Positions 33,362-46,380 are shown, counted from the stretch's first letter. The stretch is DNA of 64,000 nucleotides from Leifsonia shinshuensis (GCF_013410375.1 NZ_JACCFL010000001.1:2542001-2606000), one strand, 5' to 3'. Program-made: numbers and translations. The notes: generated from the sequence alone by a model not told the origin.

Positions 33362-36125
<2,764 letters not shown>

Positions 36126-36154
36126 GTCTTCTTCTCCTCGAGAGGTTCTGTCGG

Positions 36155-36469
36155 CTACTTGATGCCGGTGATCTTGACGCGCGTGAGCTCCTGACGGTGG
36201 CCCTGGCGCTTCTTGTAGCCGGTCTTGTTCTTGAACTTCTGGATGACGATCTTCGGGCCGCGCAGGTCGCCGAGGACCTCGGCGGTCACCTTCACCTTGG
36301 CGAGGGACTTCGCGTCGGAGGTGATCTTGTCACCGTCGACGAGCAGGACGGCGGCCAGCTCGACGTTGCCGTCCTTGTCGGCCTTGATGCGGTCCATCGT
36401 CACGATGGTGCCGACCTCGACCTTCTCCTGCCGGCCACCGGCGCGCACAACTGCGTAAACCACTTTCAC
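36155..36469 (-). CDS. rplU: 50S ribosomal protein L21
   Basis: A 104-residue L21, first gene of the rplU-rpmA(-obgE) operon. [17 protein letters not shown] opens the protein and [22 protein letters not shown] closes it, both typical. The start codon is GTG (36467-36469), fitting the family length of about 103 residues. The leader of about 250 bases upstream is shared with the divergent DUF4031 gene. Confidence 0.98.
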   Translation of the reverse strand: MKVVYAVVRAGGRQEKVEVGTIVTMDRIKADKDGNVELAAVLLVDGDKITSDAKSLAKVKVTAEVLGDLRGPKIVIQKFKNKTGYKKRQGHRQELTRVKITGIK

Positions 36470-36719
36470 GTACCTTTTCGTCGGGGATCAGCTCCCGGCG
36501 ACGCCGTGGATCTGTCCTGCTCTTGTTTGTTCAGGGAGTTACTGGCGAGCTCGCGCCCGCCGATGGCGGCGGGTGGCTCTCAGAAAACCGTGCGGGTGAA
36601 CCGGCAACCGGCACACACCAACGGTCAACTTTACCCGACGCCGCACGACCCGTCAATTCAGCGAGGGAGCGCCGGGACCGACCGGAACCCTGGACGGGAC
36701 CGGTTCCTACAATCATTGT
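36470..36719. promoter_or_regulatory. divergent region between rplU and the DUF4031 gene
   Basis: No gene seen. On the minus strand a G/C hairpin of the form CCCGCC-N6-GGCGGG (about 36554-36571) lies in the likely rplU leader, and TTGACC near 36625-36635 may be a -35 for rplU, without a convincing -10. The plus-strand promoter of the DUF4031 gene is at the right end. Confidence 0.4.
36708..36713 (+). promoter_or_regulatory. -10 element of the DUF4031 gene
   Basis: TACAAT, close to the consensus TATAAT and six bases before the ATG at 36720. Predicts a leaderless mRNA. Confidence 0.65.
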
Positions 36720-36995
36720 ATGACGGTCCTGATCGATCCCCCGGCATGGCCCGCCCACGGCATGTTGTGGTCGCACCTGGTCAGCGACGCGTCGCTCGAC
36801 GAGCTGCACGCGTTCGCCGCCGCGGCGGACATCCCTGCGCGGGCGTTCGACCTCGACCACTACGACGTGCCGGAGCGCCGCTACGACGAGCTCGTGGCCG
36901 CCGGGGCCCTCCCGGTGGACGGCAAGGAGCTCGTCACGCGACTGATCGCCAGCGGTCTGCGCGTGCGGGCGCGCGATCGCGTGCGCCGCCGCTGA
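36720..36995 (+). CDS. DUF4031 domain protein
   Basis: A 91-residue soluble protein of the DUF4031 family, widespread in actinobacteria. It contains TVLIDPPAWPAHGMLWSHLVSD at the N-terminus (residues 2-23, quoted in part: LIDPPAWPAHGMLWSHL), ELHAFAAAADIPARAFDLDHYDVP in the middle (part), and a basic end RVRARDRVRRR. The many conserved Asp, His and Trp residues suggest a compact enzyme or metal-binding fold, but no activity is known to me. The start is fixed by a very good -10 element. It stands alone, converging on rne. Confidence 0.85.
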   Translation: MTVLIDPPAWPAHGMLWSHLVSDASLDELHAFAAAADIPARAFDLDHYDVPERRYDELVAAGALPVDGKELVTRLIASGLRVRARDRVRRR

Positions 36996-37025
36996 GCGGG
37001 TCAGCGACGGCGCACGCGACGGGGC

Positions 37026-39563
37026 TCAGTCCTCGGGCTGCTCGCCGGCCTGCGCACCGGGGATCTGCCCGCCGGTGATGACGGCAGTGCTCGCGCGGCG
37101 GCCGCGGCTGCGGCCCTGGCCGGGCGCCTTCGGCTGCGGGAGGGCGTCCAGCACGGAGTCGAGCAGCAGCTCGGTCTCCACGGCGGTCGCGACCGGCGCG
37201 TGGGTCACGGCAGCGGCCGGCTCGGGCAGCTCGATCACGGGGAAGTCGAGGTGCGGGTGCTCGTCGGCGGCCGGAGCGGGCTCCTGCGCCGGGCCGGGCT
37301 CGGCCGGGGCCTCCGCCGCCGGGGCGTCGGCCGGACGCTGCTCGTCGCGCGGGCCCTTGCCCTTGCGGCGGCGCTTCTTGGGCGCGGCGTCGACGGTGGG
37401 CGCCGGGGCGTCCTGCGTGGCGGGAGCAGGCTCGGCGACCGGAGCGGCCTCCCCCTCGTGGTGCGGGTGGATGGTCGAGGCCGCGATCTGGGCGAGCCCC
37501 TTCTTGGCGTCGTCGGTGAGCGCATGCGTGCCGTTGGTGTGCGGCGCCGCGGACGGCTGCTGCGGGCCGCCGCCGTTGCCGCCGCGGCCGCGACGGCGCT
37601 CGTTCTGCGGCTGCTGCTGCTGCGGCTGGCGGTGCTTCACCACCGGGTCGTGGTGCACGATGACGCCGCGGCCGGCGCAGACCTCGCAGGCCTCGCTGAA
37701 GGTCTCCAGCAGGCCGAGGCCGAGCTTCTTGCGGGTCATCTGGACGAGGCCGAGCGAGGTGACCTCCGCGACCTGGTGCTTGGTGCGGTCGCGGCTCAGG
37801 CACTCGATCAGGCGGCGCAGCACCAGGTCCCGGTTGGACTCCAGCACCATGTCGATGAAGTCGACCACGATGATGCCGCCGATGTCGCGCAGCCGGAGCT
37901 GGCGGACGATCTCCTCGGCCGCCTCCAGGTTGTTCTTGGTGACCGTCTCCTCCAGGTTGCCGCCGGAGCCGACGAACTTGCCGGTGTTGACGTCCACGAC
38001 GGTCATCGCCTCGGTGCGGTCGATGACCAGCGAGCCGCCGGACGGCAGCCAGACCTTGCGCTCCAGCGCCTTCTCGATCTGCTCGGTGATCCGGTACTCG
38101 TCGAACGCGTCGCGGTCGCCGCTGTAGGCCTCCACGCGGTCGATCAGGTCGGGCGCCACCTGGCGCAGGTAGCTCTCGATGGTCTGGCGCGCGTCGTCGC
38201 CGGCGATGACCAGCTTCTGGAAGTCCTCGTTGAAGACGTCGCGGATGATCTTGATCAGCAGATCGGGCTCGCTGTGCAGCAGCGCGGGCGCCTGCTGGGT
38301 CTCGACCTGGCGGCTGATGTCCGCCCACTGCGCCGTGAGGCGGGTGACGTCGAGGGTGAGCTGCTCCTCGGTGGCGCCCTCCGCCGCCGTGCGCACGATG
38401 ACGCCGGCGTTCTCCGGGAGGACCTCCTTGAGGATCTTCTTGAGGCGCGAGCGCTCGGTGTCGGGCAGCTTGCGGCTGATCCCGTTCATGGAGCCGTTCG
38501 GCACGTAGACCAGGTAGCGGCCCGGCAGCGAGATCTGGCTGGTGAGGCGTGCGCCCTTGTGGCCGACCGGGTCCTTGGTGACCTGGACGAGCACGCGGTC
38601 GCCGGCCTTGAGCGCGAGCTCGATGCGGCGCGGCTGGTTGCCGGTCTCGACGGCGTCCCAGTCCACCTCGCCCGAGTACAGCACGGCGTTGCGGCCGCGG
38701 CCGATGTCGACGAAGGCGGCCTCCATGCTCGGCAGCACGTTCTGCACGCGGCCGAGGTAGACGTTGCCGATGAGCGAGGCCTCCTGCGACCGCGCCACGT
38801 AGTGCTCGACCAGGACCTTGTCCTCGAGGACGCCGATCTGGATGCGGCCGCCCTTGGAGCGGACCACCATCTGGCGGTCGACGGACTCCCGGCGCGCCAG
38901 GAACTCCGCCTCGGTGATGACCGGGCGGCGGCGGCCGGCGTCGCGGCCGTCGCGGCGGCGCTGCTTCTTCGCCTCCAGGCGGGTGGAGCCCTTGACCTTC
39001 TGCGGCTCGGTGATGAGCTCCGGCTCGCGCGGAGTGCGGACCTTGACGACGGTGTTCGCCGGGTCGTTGGACTCGGTCCGGCCGTTCTCGCCCGCGCGGC
39101 GGCGGGCGCGGCGACGGACGGTGCCGGTCGGCTCCTCGTCGGGCAGGGCGGGCAGCGGGACGATGTCCGGGGCCTGGAACAGCAGGGTCGTCGGCGGCAG
39201 GCCGGGGATGACCGCGCCGGTGGCGTCGGCCTCCTCGCCGTGCCGCTCCGGCAGGGCGGGTGGCTCGTGGCCGTCGGCGGCCAGGGTGGCGACGTCGACC
39301 GCGGACTCCTCGGTGACGGCGACCGTCACGTCGGCGACGGGCGCCTCTGGCGTCTGCTCGGCGGGCGTCTGCGCCTGCTCGGCGGGCGCCTGAACGGCGT
39401 CGACCTGCTCGGCCGCCACCTCGCGCTCACCGGCGAAGACCGGCGTCTCGGTCGTCCCGGCAGGACGGGTCACCCGTCTGCTGCCGAAGATCCCCCGGCG
39501 CCTGCGGCCTCCCGTTCCCTGTTCGTTGCTGTTCGTGCTGTCGATATTCTCGTTTTCCACCAT
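37026..39563 (-). CDS. rne: ribonuclease E/G family endoribonuclease
   Basis: An 845-residue RNase E/G that starts mRNA decay and matures rRNA. The N-terminal 230 residues are disordered and rich in Ala, Glu and Arg, as in actinobacterial RNase E. The S1 domain follows (SLIGNVYLGRVQNVLPSMEAAFVD part). The DNase I-like catalytic part has VVDVNTGKFVGSGG and DIGGIIVVDFIDM with the Mg-binding Asp pair, and the Zn-link CEVCAGRGV is present. The last 200 residues are again low complexity, with Asn/Gly/Arg and Pro/Ala runs that could scaffold partners. Start ATG 39561-39563. It converges on DUF4031 with 30 bases between stops. Confidence 0.95.
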   Translation of the reverse strand: MVENENIDSTNSNEQGTGGRRRRGIFGSRRVTRPAGTTETPVFAGEREVAAEQVDAVQAPAEQAQTPAEQTPEAPVADVTVAVTEESAVDVATLAADGHEPPALPERHGEEADATGAVIPGLPPTTLLFQAPDIVPLPALPDEEPTGTVRRRARRRAGENGRTESNDPANTVVKVRTPREPELITEPQKVKGSTRLEAKKQRRRDGRDAGRRRPVITEAEFLARRESVDRQMVVRSKGGRIQIGVLEDKVLVEHYVARSQEASLIGNVYLGRVQNVLPSMEAAFVDIGRGRNAVLYSGEVDWDAVETGNQPRRIELALKAGDRVLVQVTKDPVGHKGARLTSQISLPGRYLVYVPNGSMNGISRKLPDTERSRLKKILKEVLPENAGVIVRTAAEGATEEQLTLDVTRLTAQWADISRQVETQQAPALLHSEPDLLIKIIRDVFNEDFQKLVIAGDDARQTIESYLRQVAPDLIDRVEAYSGDRDAFDEYRITEQIEKALERKVWLPSGGSLVIDRTEAMTVVDVNTGKFVGSGGNLEETVTKNNLEAAEEIVRQLRLRDIGGIIVVDFIDMVLESNRDLVLRRLIECLSRDRTKHQVAEVTSLGLVQMTRKKLGLGLLETFSEACEVCAGRGVIVHHDPVVKHRQPQQQQPQNERRRGRGGNGGGPQQPSAAPHTNGTHALTDDAKKGLAQIAASTIHPHHEGEAAPVAEPAPATQDAPAPTVDAAPKKRRRKGKGPRDEQRPADAPAAEAPAEPGPAQEPAPAADEHPHLDFPVIELPEPAAAVTHAPVATAVETELLLDSVLDALPQPKAPGQGRSRGRRASTAVITGGQIPGAQAGEQPED

Positions 39564-39882
39564 CGCTGGTGCACTCCTCGACCGGTGGCGGCAACCCGCT
39601 CACCGGGTACTCTCCGTCGGAGGCGCCGCTCGCGGCGCCTGCCGTAATCCTGGCTCGGACTCCGGGTGCTCGTGGCACCTGCGTCCGGCTCTCCCTTGTC
39701 TTGTGCCGGCCATCGCGGCCGGCTGTTCATTCGGGCGCACCTGGCGCCCTAAGCCTTCTGTTCGTGTCGGCCGGCATTGCTGCCTGCACGACGTATCCAA
39801 CGATTATCGCATGATGTCGGCCGCCGACCGGCGCAACCCGCGCTCACAGAAGGGGCGCGCCGCGACATGCCATAATCCGACT
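39564..39882. promoter_or_regulatory. rne leader and divergent promoter region
   Basis: No gene seen in about 320 bases. It probably contains a long rne 5' leader. A strong hairpin, AGGCGCCG-CTCG-CGGCGCCT (39621-39640), lies about 60 bases from the rne start. RNase E leaders often carry structures for autoregulation; that role is inferred. The VKOR gene promoter is at the right end. Confidence 0.45.
39871..39876 (+). promoter_or_regulatory. -10 element of the VKOR gene
   Basis: CATAAT, six bases before GTG 39883. The match to TATAAT and the spacing fix this GTG as the start and predict a leaderless mRNA. Confidence 0.6.
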
Positions 39883-40542
39883 GTGCCTTCCTCGAAGACC
39901 GCGACCGCCGCCCAGAAGCCCAACCGGCCGGCGACCGCCGACGCACCCCTGCCCTACCGCCGGCCGACGGCCCTGGCGATCTTCCTGATCGTCGCGGGCG
40001 CGATCGGGTTCTGGGCGGCGTTCATGCTGACGGTGGACAAGTTCCACCTGCTGGCCGACTCGCACGCGCAGCTCTCCTGCAACTTCAATGTCCTGATCGG
40101 CTGCAGCAAGAACCTGAGCTCCTGGCAGGGCTCTCTGCTCGGCTTCCCGAACCCGATCCTGGGACTGGCCGGCTGGACGGCGACCATCGCGGTCGGCGTC
40201 GGCCTGTTCGCCGCCGGGCGCTTCGCCCGCTGGTACTGGATCGCGTTCAACGTCGGCGTCGTGCTCGCCCTGGCTCTCGTGATCTTCCTCATCACCGAGT
40301 CGCTGACCGTGCTGAACGTGCTGTGCCCCTGGTGCATGGTCACCTGGACGGTCACCATCCCGACCTTCTGGGCGGTCACCCTCTACAACCTCAAGGAGGG
40401 GCACATCCCGGTGCCGGAGCGCGCGCGCCGGTTCTTCGGCACGCTCTACGGCTGGGTGCCGCTGATCACGATCGTCAGCTACGCGATCGTCGCCGTCCTG
40501 GCGCAGATCCAGCTGGACTGGATCCACCGCGCGTTCGTCTGA
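39883..40542 (+). CDS. vitamin K epoxide reductase (VKOR) family protein
   Basis: A 219-residue membrane oxidoreductase that regenerates the disulfide-forming system outside the cell by passing electrons to quinones. After a soluble N-terminus, five membrane helices are visible. The loop Cys pair is in LSCNFNVLIGCSKN, the conserved Ser/Trp region follows, and the active-site CPWC lies at the end of helix 4 (VLCPWCMVTW). No thioredoxin-like domain is fused, so a separate DsbA-like partner is expected elsewhere. It is monocistronic, ending at a strong bidirectional terminator. Confidence 0.92.
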   Translation: MPSSKTATAAQKPNRPATADAPLPYRRPTALAIFLIVAGAIGFWAAFMLTVDKFHLLADSHAQLSCNFNVLIGCSKNLSSWQGSLLGFPNPILGLAGWTATIAVGVGLFAAGRFARWYWIAFNVGVVLALALVIFLITESLTVLNVLCPWCMVTWTVTIPTFWAVTLYNLKEGHIPVPERARRFFGTLYGWVPLITIVSYAIVAVLAQIQLDWIHRAFV

Positions 40543-40558
40543 ACCGCGGCACGAACGC

Positions 40559-40596
40559 GAGAACGGCTCCCGACCATCCGGTCGGGAGCCGTTCTC
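40559..40596. terminator. bidirectional terminator between the VKOR gene and ndk
   Basis: Perfect 17-bp stem GAGAACGGCTCCCGACC / GGTCGGGAGCCGTTCTC with an ATCC loop, then T-rich sequence on the plus side. Serves both converging genes. Confidence 0.92.
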
Positions 40597-40624
40597 ATTC
40601 GGCGCGAGCTCGTCGGGTCGGGGC

Positions 40625-41047
40625 TCAGTCGAACCAGAGCGCGAGCTCGCGCTGCGCCGACTCGGGCGAGTCGGAGCCGTGCACCAGGTTCTGCTGCACC
40701 TTGAGGCCCCAGTCCCGCGCCAGGTCGCCGCGGATCGTGCCGGGCAGCGCGGAGGTCGGGTCGGTGGCGCCGGCGAGCGAGCGGAAGCCCTCGATCACGC
40801 GGTTGCCCGCGACGCGCAGGGCGACGACGGGACCGGACTCCATGAACTCCACGAGGGGCTCGTAGAACGGCTTGCCCTCGTGCTCGGCGTAGTGCTTCGC
40901 GAGCAGGTCGCGGTCGGCCTGCAGCATGCGGATGTCGACGAGGGAGTAGCCCTTGGCCTCGATTCGGCGCAGGATCTCGCCCGTGAGGTTGCGGGCGACT
41001 CCGTCGGGCTTGACGAGGACGAGGGTCTCTTCGACGGCGGTGGTCAT
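40625..41047 (-). CDS. ndk: nucleoside diphosphate kinase
   Basis: A 140-residue NDK that balances nucleoside triphosphates. The N-terminal ETLVLVKPDGVARNL and the active-site NLVHGSDSPESAQRE, with phosphoacceptor His at about 117, are diagnostic. Length is normal. The ATG (41045-41047) overlaps the TGA of the DUF4233 gene, making it the last gene of the ileS-folC-DUF4233-ndk chain, all linked by four-base overlaps. Confidence 0.97.
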   Translation of the reverse strand: MTTAVEETLVLVKPDGVARNLTGEILRRIEAKGYSLVDIRMLQADRDLLAKHYAEHEGKPFYEPLVEFMESGPVVALRVAGNRVIEGFRSLAGATDPTSALPGTIRGDLARDWGLKVQQNLVHGSDSPESAQRELALWFD

Positions 41048-41430
41048 CTGGTCTCCGTTCGGTTGTTCCGGTCGGTGGTGTTCCGGTCGATGCGGGAGGC
41101 GACGATCATGCAGTAGGTCCACATGGCCGTGAAGATCGCCCCCACGATGAAGAAGGCGGGCTGGAGGAAGCCGGCGGCGACGACGAGCGCCTGGACGATC
41201 CAGCCGAGGACCACGCCGGCGCGGTTGCGCATGAGCCCGATCGCCGCGATCATCAGCACGACGACGAGCGCTCCCCCGCCGAGCGCGGCCCACGCCGGCA
41301 GGGCGTTCAGGCCGAACAGCACGAGCGCGCCGAGGAAGACCACGATCAGCTCGAAGCCGAGGACGATCGAGCCGAGGCTCTCTCGGAGGGACCGCTGCCG
41401 GCGCGGCCGGGGCTGCTGGGCGTCGCTCAC
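41044..41430 (-). CDS. DUF4233 membrane protein
   Basis: A 128-residue protein with four membrane helices: GSIVLGFELIVVFLGALVLF (part), WAALGGGALVVVLMIAAIGL, AGVVLGWIVQALVVAAGFL and AFFIVGAIFTAMWTYCMIVA. It starts with a basic segment RPRRQRSLRES. DUF4233 proteins sit between folC and ndk in many actinobacteria and have no known role. The GTG start (41428-41430) overlaps the folC stop, and its stop overlaps the ndk start. Confidence 0.88.
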   Translation of the reverse strand: MSDAQQPRPRRQRSLRESLGSIVLGFELIVVFLGALVLFGLNALPAWAALGGGALVVVLMIAAIGLMRNRAGVVLGWIVQALVVAAGFLQPAFFIVGAIFTAMWTYCMIVASRIDRNTTDRNNRTETR

Positions 41431-42794
41431 GCGGTCGCGTCCTTCCAGCCCTGCTCGTCGGCGTGCGCCATGGCGGCGCCGACCAGCACGATCGACCCGG
41501 TGACGACGACGGCGCGGCGGGGCTCCTCGCCCGCCCACTCGCGGGCGGCCTCCAGGGCGTCGAGCGCGTCGGTGTAGACGATCGTCGCCTCGTCGCCGGC
41601 CTCCTCGCGCGCGATGTCGCCGAGGTCCTCGGCGGGCAGGGCGCGCTCGGACGCCGGCTCGGTGACGAAGAACTGGGTCGCGACCGGTGTCAGCGCGCGG
41701 AGCACGCCGCGCGCGTCCTTGTCGCCGAGGCTGCCGATCACGAACGTGAGCTCGTCGAAGTCGAAGTACCGGCGCAGGGCGTCGGCGAGGGTCGCGGCGC
41801 CCGCCGGGTTGTGCGCGGCGTCGACCAGGACCGTCGGCTCCACCCCGATGAGCTGGAGGCGGCCGGGCGAGGTCGCGGTCGCGAAGCCCTCCTCGACCAG
41901 GTCGGACTTCAACGGCTGGGTGCCGCGGCCCAGGAAGGTCTCGACCGCGGCCACCGCCACGGCCGCGTTCTGCGCCTGGTGGTCGCCGTAGAGCGGCAGG
42001 AAGACGTCCTCGTAGGTCGCGGCGCGGCCGCGGACGGTGACGAGCTGGCCGCCGACGGCGACCCGGGTGCTCACGACGTCGAACGCCCGCGGCTGGGCCG
42101 CGAGGGTCGACTCGGTGAGCCGGGCGGCCTCCTCCAGCTCGGCCATGGCCTCCGGGGCCTGGGCGGAGGTCACGACGTCGGCGGACGGCTTGATGATGCC
42201 CGACTTGGTGCGCGCGATCTCCCGGACGGTGCCGCCGAGCTGCTTGGTGTGGTCGAGCGAGATGGGGGTGAAGACCGCCACCTGGCCGTCGCCGACGTTG
42301 GTGGAGTCCCACTCGCCGCCCATGCCGACCTCGATCACGGCGACGTCGACCGGAGCGTCCGCGAACGCGGCGAACGCCAGCGCGGTGAGCGCCTCGAAGA
42401 ACGTCAGCGGCGCCTTGCCCTGCTCCTCCAGCTCGGCATCGACGATCTCCAGGTACGGGCGGACGTCCTCCCAGTTGCTGACCAGCGCCTCGTCGGAGAT
42501 CGGCTCGCCGTCGATCATGATGCGCTCGTTGAAGCGCACCAGGTGCGGGCTGGTCAGCAGGCCCGTCCGCAGGCCGTAGGCACGCAGGATGCTCTCGGCG
42601 ATCCGGCTGGTCGAGGTCTTCCCGTTCGTGCCCGTGATGTGGATGATCGGGTACGCCCGCTGCGGGTCGCCCAGCAGCTCGACGGCGCGGCGGGTCGCGT
42701 CGAGCCGGCGCTCTGGCGCGCCCTCACCGACGCGGGCGAGCAGCGCCTGGTACACCGCCTCGGCGTCCTCGCGCAGTTCGTCGTCGTCGGTCAT
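41427..42794 (-). CDS. folC: folylpolyglutamate synthase / dihydrofolate synthase FolC
   Basis: A 455-residue Mur-ligase-family enzyme that adds glutamates to folates. The ATP-binding loop is [13 protein letters not shown] near residue 52, followed by [12 protein letters not shown], the typical FolC sequence, then [26 protein letters not shown] and [10 protein letters not shown]. All key regions are intact. The ATG overlaps the ileS stop (ATGA), and its own stop overlaps the DUF4233 GTG. Confidence 0.95.
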   Translation of the reverse strand: MTDDDELREDAEAVYQALLARVGEGAPERRLDATRRAVELLGDPQRAYPIIHITGTNGKTSTSRIAESILRAYGLRTGLLTSPHLVRFNERIMIDGEPISDEALVSNWEDVRPYLEIVDAELEEQGKAPLTFFEALTALAFAAFADAPVDVAVIEVGMGGEWDSTNVGDGQVAVFTPISLDHTKQLGGTVREIARTKSGIIKPSADVVTSAQAPEAMAELEEAARLTESTLAAQPRAFDVVSTRVAVGGQLVTVRGRAATYEDVFLPLYGDHQAQNAAVAVAAVETFLGRGTQPLKSDLVEEGFATATSPGRLQLIGVEPTVLVDAAHNPAGAATLADALRRYFDFDELTFVIGSLGDKDARGVLRALTPVATQFFVTEPASERALPAEDLGDIAREEAGDEATIVYTDALDALEAAREWAGEEPRRAVVVTGSIVLVGAAMAHADEQGWKDATA

Positions 42795-45700
42795 CGGGTG
42801 GCCTCCACCTTCGTCACGCCGACCGTGAACCGGCCCGCGTTCGCGAACAGTCCTGCGGCGAAGTCCTTGCTGAAGTCGTCGCGGCCGTCGCCGGAGCGGT
42901 CGGCCGCCGAGACGAACTCGAACTCCAGCGCCAGGGTCTCGGCCGCGATGTCCACGGCCTCCCCTGCCAGGGCGATGGCCGCCACGTCGTCCTCGTGCTC
43001 GAAGGCGACGCTCAGCTCGATCCGGTCGCTCACGTCGAGGCCGGCCGCCTTGCGGGTGTCCTGCACGGCGCGGATGACGTCGCGGGCCAGGCCCTCGGCC
43101 TCGAGCTCCGGCGTCGTGGCCGTGTCGAGCAGCACGAAGCCGCCGCCGGGCAGGAGCGCCAGCGCCGAGGTCGCCTCGTCGTCGGTCTGCGCGGTCTCCA
43201 GGACCAGCTCGTACTCGCCCTCGACCAGCTCCACGCCGCCCACGGTAACGACTCCGTCGTGCTCCGACCAGTCGCCGGCGCGTGCGGCTTGGATGACCTG
43301 CTGCACCTGCTTGCCGAGCCGGGGACCCGCGGCGCGGGCGTTCACGGTCAGCTTGCTGGTGATGCCGTAGGCCTCGGCGCTGTCGTCGGCGAGCTCGACC
43401 AGCGCGACCGCCTTGACGTTGAGCTCGTCGCGCAGGATGCCCTCGAACGGGCGCAGGGCGTCCGCGTCGGCGGCGACCACGGTCAGCGACGCGAGCGGCA
43501 GGCGCACCCGGCGGCCGGACTGCTTGCGCAGCGACAGCGCGGTCGAGCTGATCGCCCGGATGCGGTCCATCGCATCGACCAGCGCGTCGTCGGCCGGGAA
43601 CTCCGCCGCCTCCGGCCAGTCGGTGAGGTGCACGCTGCGGCCTCCGGTGAGGTCCTTCCAGATCCGCTCGCTGACCAGCGGCAGCATGGGAGCGGCCACC
43701 CGGGTGAGGGTCTCCAGCACCGTGTAGAGGGTGTCGAACGCCTCGGCGCCCGAGCCGTCCTCCGCGACGCCGGTCCAGAACCGGTCGCGCGAGCGGCGCA
43801 CGTACCAGTTGGTGAGCACGTCGGCGAAGTCGCGCAGCTTGGCCGCGGCGAGCGTCGAGTCGAGCCCCTCCAGGTCGGCGGTCACGGCCTCCACCAGGTC
43901 GCGGGTCTTGGCGAGCAGGTAGCGGTCGAGCACGTCGGTGGACGCCGTCGAGCGCTTCGCCTCGTAGCCGGTCGCGTTGGCGTAGAGCGAGAAGAAGTAC
44001 CACGTGCTCCACAGCGGCAGCAGCACCTGGCGGACACCCTCGCGGATGCCCTCCTCGGTGACGATGAGGTTGCCGCCGCGCAGTACGGGGCTCGACATCA
44101 GGAACCAGCGCATCGCGTCGGAGCCGTCGCGGTCGAAGACCTCGTTGACGTCCGGGTAGTTGCGCAGCGACTTGGACATCTTCTGGCCGTCGCTGCCGAG
44201 CACGATGCCGTGCGAGATCACGTTCTTGAACGCGGCGCGGTCGAACAGCGCGGTGCCGAGCGTGTGCAGCAGGTAGAACCAGCCGCGGGTCTGCCCGATG
44301 TACTCCACGATGAAGTCGGCCGGGTTGTGGCTGTCGAACCAGTCGTGGTTCTCGAACGGATAGTGCACCTGGGCGAACGGCATCGAGCCGGAGTCGAACC
44401 AGACGTCCAGCACGTCCGGGATGCGGCGCATGGTGGAGCGCCCGGACGGGTCGTCCGGGTTCGGCCGGGTCAGTTCGTCGATGAAGGGCCGGTGCAGGTC
44501 GGGCTCGCCCGCGGCGTTGACCGGCAGCCTCCCGAAGTCGCGCTCCAGCTCCTCCAGCGAGCCGTAGACGTCGACGCGCGGGAAGTTGGGGTCGTCGCTC
44601 TTCCACACCGGGATCGGCGAGCCGAAGTAGCGGTTGCGCGACACCGACCAGTCCCGGGCGCCGGCCAGCCACTTGCCGAACTGGCCGTCCTTGACGTTCT
44701 CCGGCACCCAGTTGATGCCCTGGTTGAGCTCCACCATCCGGTCGCGGAAGTCGGTGACGCGCACGAACCAGGACGAGACCGCCTTGTAGATCAGCGGGTT
44801 CCGGCAGCGCCAGCAGTGCGGGTACGAGTGCTCGTAGCTCGCCTGGCGCAGCAGCCGGCCGTCCTCGCGCAGCAGCGTGGTGAGCGGCTTGTTCGCCTCG
44901 AAGACCTGGAGGCCGGCGACGTCCTGCACCTCGGCGAGGAAGCGCGCGCCGTCGTCCACCGAGATGATCACGGGGATGCCGGCGGCCTCGCAGACGCGCT
45001 GGTCGTCCTCGCCGTAGGCCGGGGCCTGGTGGACGATGCCGGTGCCGTCCTCGGTGGTGACGTAGTCGTCGACGAGGATCTGCCAGGCGTTCTGCGTGCC
45101 CCACTTCTCGGTGTCGGCGTAGTAGTCCCAGAGCCGGTCGTAGGTGACGCCGGCCAGCTCGCTGCCGCGGACGGTCCGGCTGACCGCGTCGCGGGCGGCC
45201 TCCGGCGAGCCGTAGCCCAGGTCCTTGGCGTAGTTGCCGACCAGGTCGACCGCGAGCAGGTACTCGCCGCTCAGCGACTCCTCGTGGAGGGCGGCGCCGT
45301 GGCGGCCGCTCGACCGGCCGTGCACGTCCGCGGCGCCGTTCGGCCCCGCGGGGACGACCGCGTACTCGATGTCCGGGCCGACCACGAGCGCCAGGTTCGT
45401 CGGAAGGGTCCACGGCGTGGTCGTCCAGGCGAGGGCGCGCACGCCGGTGAGGCCGAGGGCCTCCGCCTTCGCGCCGGTCAGCGGGAAGGTGACGGTGACC
45501 GTCTGGTCCTGCCGCATCTTGTAGACGTCGTCGTCCATGCGCAGCTCGTGGTTGGACAGCGGGGTCTGATCGCGCCAGCAGTACGGCAGCACCCGGTGGC
45601 CCTCGTAGGCGAGACCCTTCTCGTGCAGCTGCTTGAACGCCCAGATCACCGACTCCATGTAGGAGGTGTCGAGCGTCTTGTAGTCGTTGTCGAAGTCCAC

Positions 45701-46171
45701 CCAGCGCGCCTGGCGGGTGACGTACTCCTGCCACTCCCGGGTGTAGCGCAGCACGGAGTCCTTCGCGGCCTGGTTGAAGGCAGCGAGGCCCATCTCCTCG
45801 ATCTGGCTCTTGTCGGTGATCCCGAGCTGCCGCTCCGCCTCCAGCTCGGCGGGCAGGCCGTGGGTGTCCCAGCCGAACCGGCGCTCGACCTTCTTGCCGC
45901 GCATGGTCTGGAAGCGCGGGAAGACGTCCTTGGCGTAGCCGGTCAGCAGGTGGCCGTAGTGCGGGAGGCCGTTGGCGAACGGCGGCCCGTCGTAGAACAC
46001 CCACTCGGGCGCGCCCTCGCGGTTGTCCACGGAGGCGCGGAAGGTGCCGTCCTCGGCCCAGAAGGCGAGGACGTCGGTCTCGATCTCCGGGAACACCGGG
46101 GACGGCGTGACGTCCTGGGGCTCGCGCCCGGACTCGGGCGCTCCATCCGGTGCGGACTTGGGGTACGGCAT
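42791..46171 (-). CDS. ileS: isoleucyl-tRNA synthetase, eukaryote-like type
   Basis: A 1126-residue class I synthetase that charges tRNA-Ile. The HIGH site reads [10 protein letters not shown] (near residue 50), and the signature KMSKS reads [20 protein letters not shown] near residue 665. The SLRNYP form and the length above 1000 residues place it in the eukaryote-like group (IleRS2), which is usually less sensitive to mupirocin. The editing CP1 domain is between (residues 190-390), and the anticodon-binding part is C-terminal. The ATG (46169-46171) has an AGGAGAG site eight bases upstream and is preceded by a T-box leader. Confidence 0.96.
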   Translation of the reverse strand: MPYPKSAPDGAPESGREPQDVTPSPVFPEIETDVLAFWAEDGTFRASVDNREGAPEWVFYDGPPFANGLPHYGHLLTGYAKDVFPRFQTMRGKKVERRFGWDTHGLPAELEAERQLGITDKSQIEEMGLAAFNQAAKDSVLRYTREWQEYVTRQARWVDFDNDYKTLDTSYMESVIWAFKQLHEKGLAYEGHRVLPYCWRDQTPLSNHELRMDDDVYKMRQDQTVTVTFPLTGAKAEALGLTGVRALAWTTTPWTLPTNLALVVGPDIEYAVVPAGPNGAADVHGRSSGRHGAALHEESLSGEYLLAVDLVGNYAKDLGYGSPEAARDAVSRTVRGSELAGVTYDRLWDYYADTEKWGTQNAWQILVDDYVTTEDGTGIVHQAPAYGEDDQRVCEAAGIPVIISVDDGARFLAEVQDVAGLQVFEANKPLTTLLREDGRLLRQASYEHSYPHCWRCRNPLIYKAVSSWFVRVTDFRDRMVELNQGINWVPENVKDGQFGKWLAGARDWSVSRNRYFGSPIPVWKSDDPNFPRVDVYGSLEELERDFGRLPVNAAGEPDLHRPFIDELTRPNPDDPSGRSTMRRIPDVLDVWFDSGSMPFAQVHYPFENHDWFDSHNPADFIVEYIGQTRGWFYLLHTLGTALFDRAAFKNVISHGIVLGSDGQKMSKSLRNYPDVNEVFDRDGSDAMRWFLMSSPVLRGGNLIVTEEGIREGVRQVLLPLWSTWYFFSLYANATGYEAKRSTASTDVLDRYLLAKTRDLVEAVTADLEGLDSTLAAAKLRDFADVLTNWYVRRSRDRFWTGVAEDGSGAEAFDTLYTVLETLTRVAAPMLPLVSERIWKDLTGGRSVHLTDWPEAAEFPADDALVDAMDRIRAISSTALSLRKQSGRRVRLPLASLTVVAADADALRPFEGILRDELNVKAVALVELADDSAEAYGITSKLTVNARAAGPRLGKQVQQVIQAARAGDWSEHDGVVTVGGVELVEGEYELVLETAQTDDEATSALALLPGGGFVLLDTATTPELEAEGLARDVIRAVQDTRKAAGLDVSDRIELSVAFEHEDDVAAIALAGEAVDIAAETLALEFEFVSAADRSGDGRDDFSKDFAAGLFANAGRFTVGVTKVEATR

Positions 46172-46380
46172 CTCTCTCCTGGCAGTCGTGATCTGCACGA
46201 GGACGCCGGACGCTCGCACGTCCGTCGCGGTACCACCCCGCTTGCCCCGTCCGCCTGCGGCGCCGGATGAGGCCTCTCGTTCTGCGGCTGTGACGGGCCT
46301 GCCCCGTTCGGTTCTAGTGGGCGGGCGAGAGCCCGCCGTTCTTCCGAAGACTCACCGGTGATGGCCGGGTCGACGTCGTT
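46172..46380 (-). promoter_or_regulatory. ileS T-box riboswitch (ultrashort stem I type)
   Basis: The minus-strand leader contains the T-box core GGGGTGGTACCGCG (46226-46239), which pairs with the uncharged tRNA acceptor end. Upstream is a short stem CCGG-CCATCA-CCGG (46355-46368) whose loop presents the codon ATC, matching the tRNA-Ile anticodon GAU. A GGCGGGC-GAGA-GCCCGCC hairpin (46320-46337) lies between. No long stem I and no terminator are seen, so it should act on translation by freeing or hiding the AGGAGAG site, as known for actinobacterial ileS T-boxes. The -10 is the minus-strand TAGAAT at 46387-46392. Confidence 0.9.

Noticed and set aside
37200..39647. An 815-codon plus-strand frame opposite rne
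   Set aside because: Leu/Asp/Val/His-rich shadow typical of antisense reading of a G/C-rich gene; rne has clear S1 and catalytic motifs.
42995..46270. A 1091-codon plus-strand frame opposite ileS
   Set aside because: Mirror of the ileS codons with no recognisable motif; ileS on the minus strand has HIGH and KMSKS sites and a T-box.
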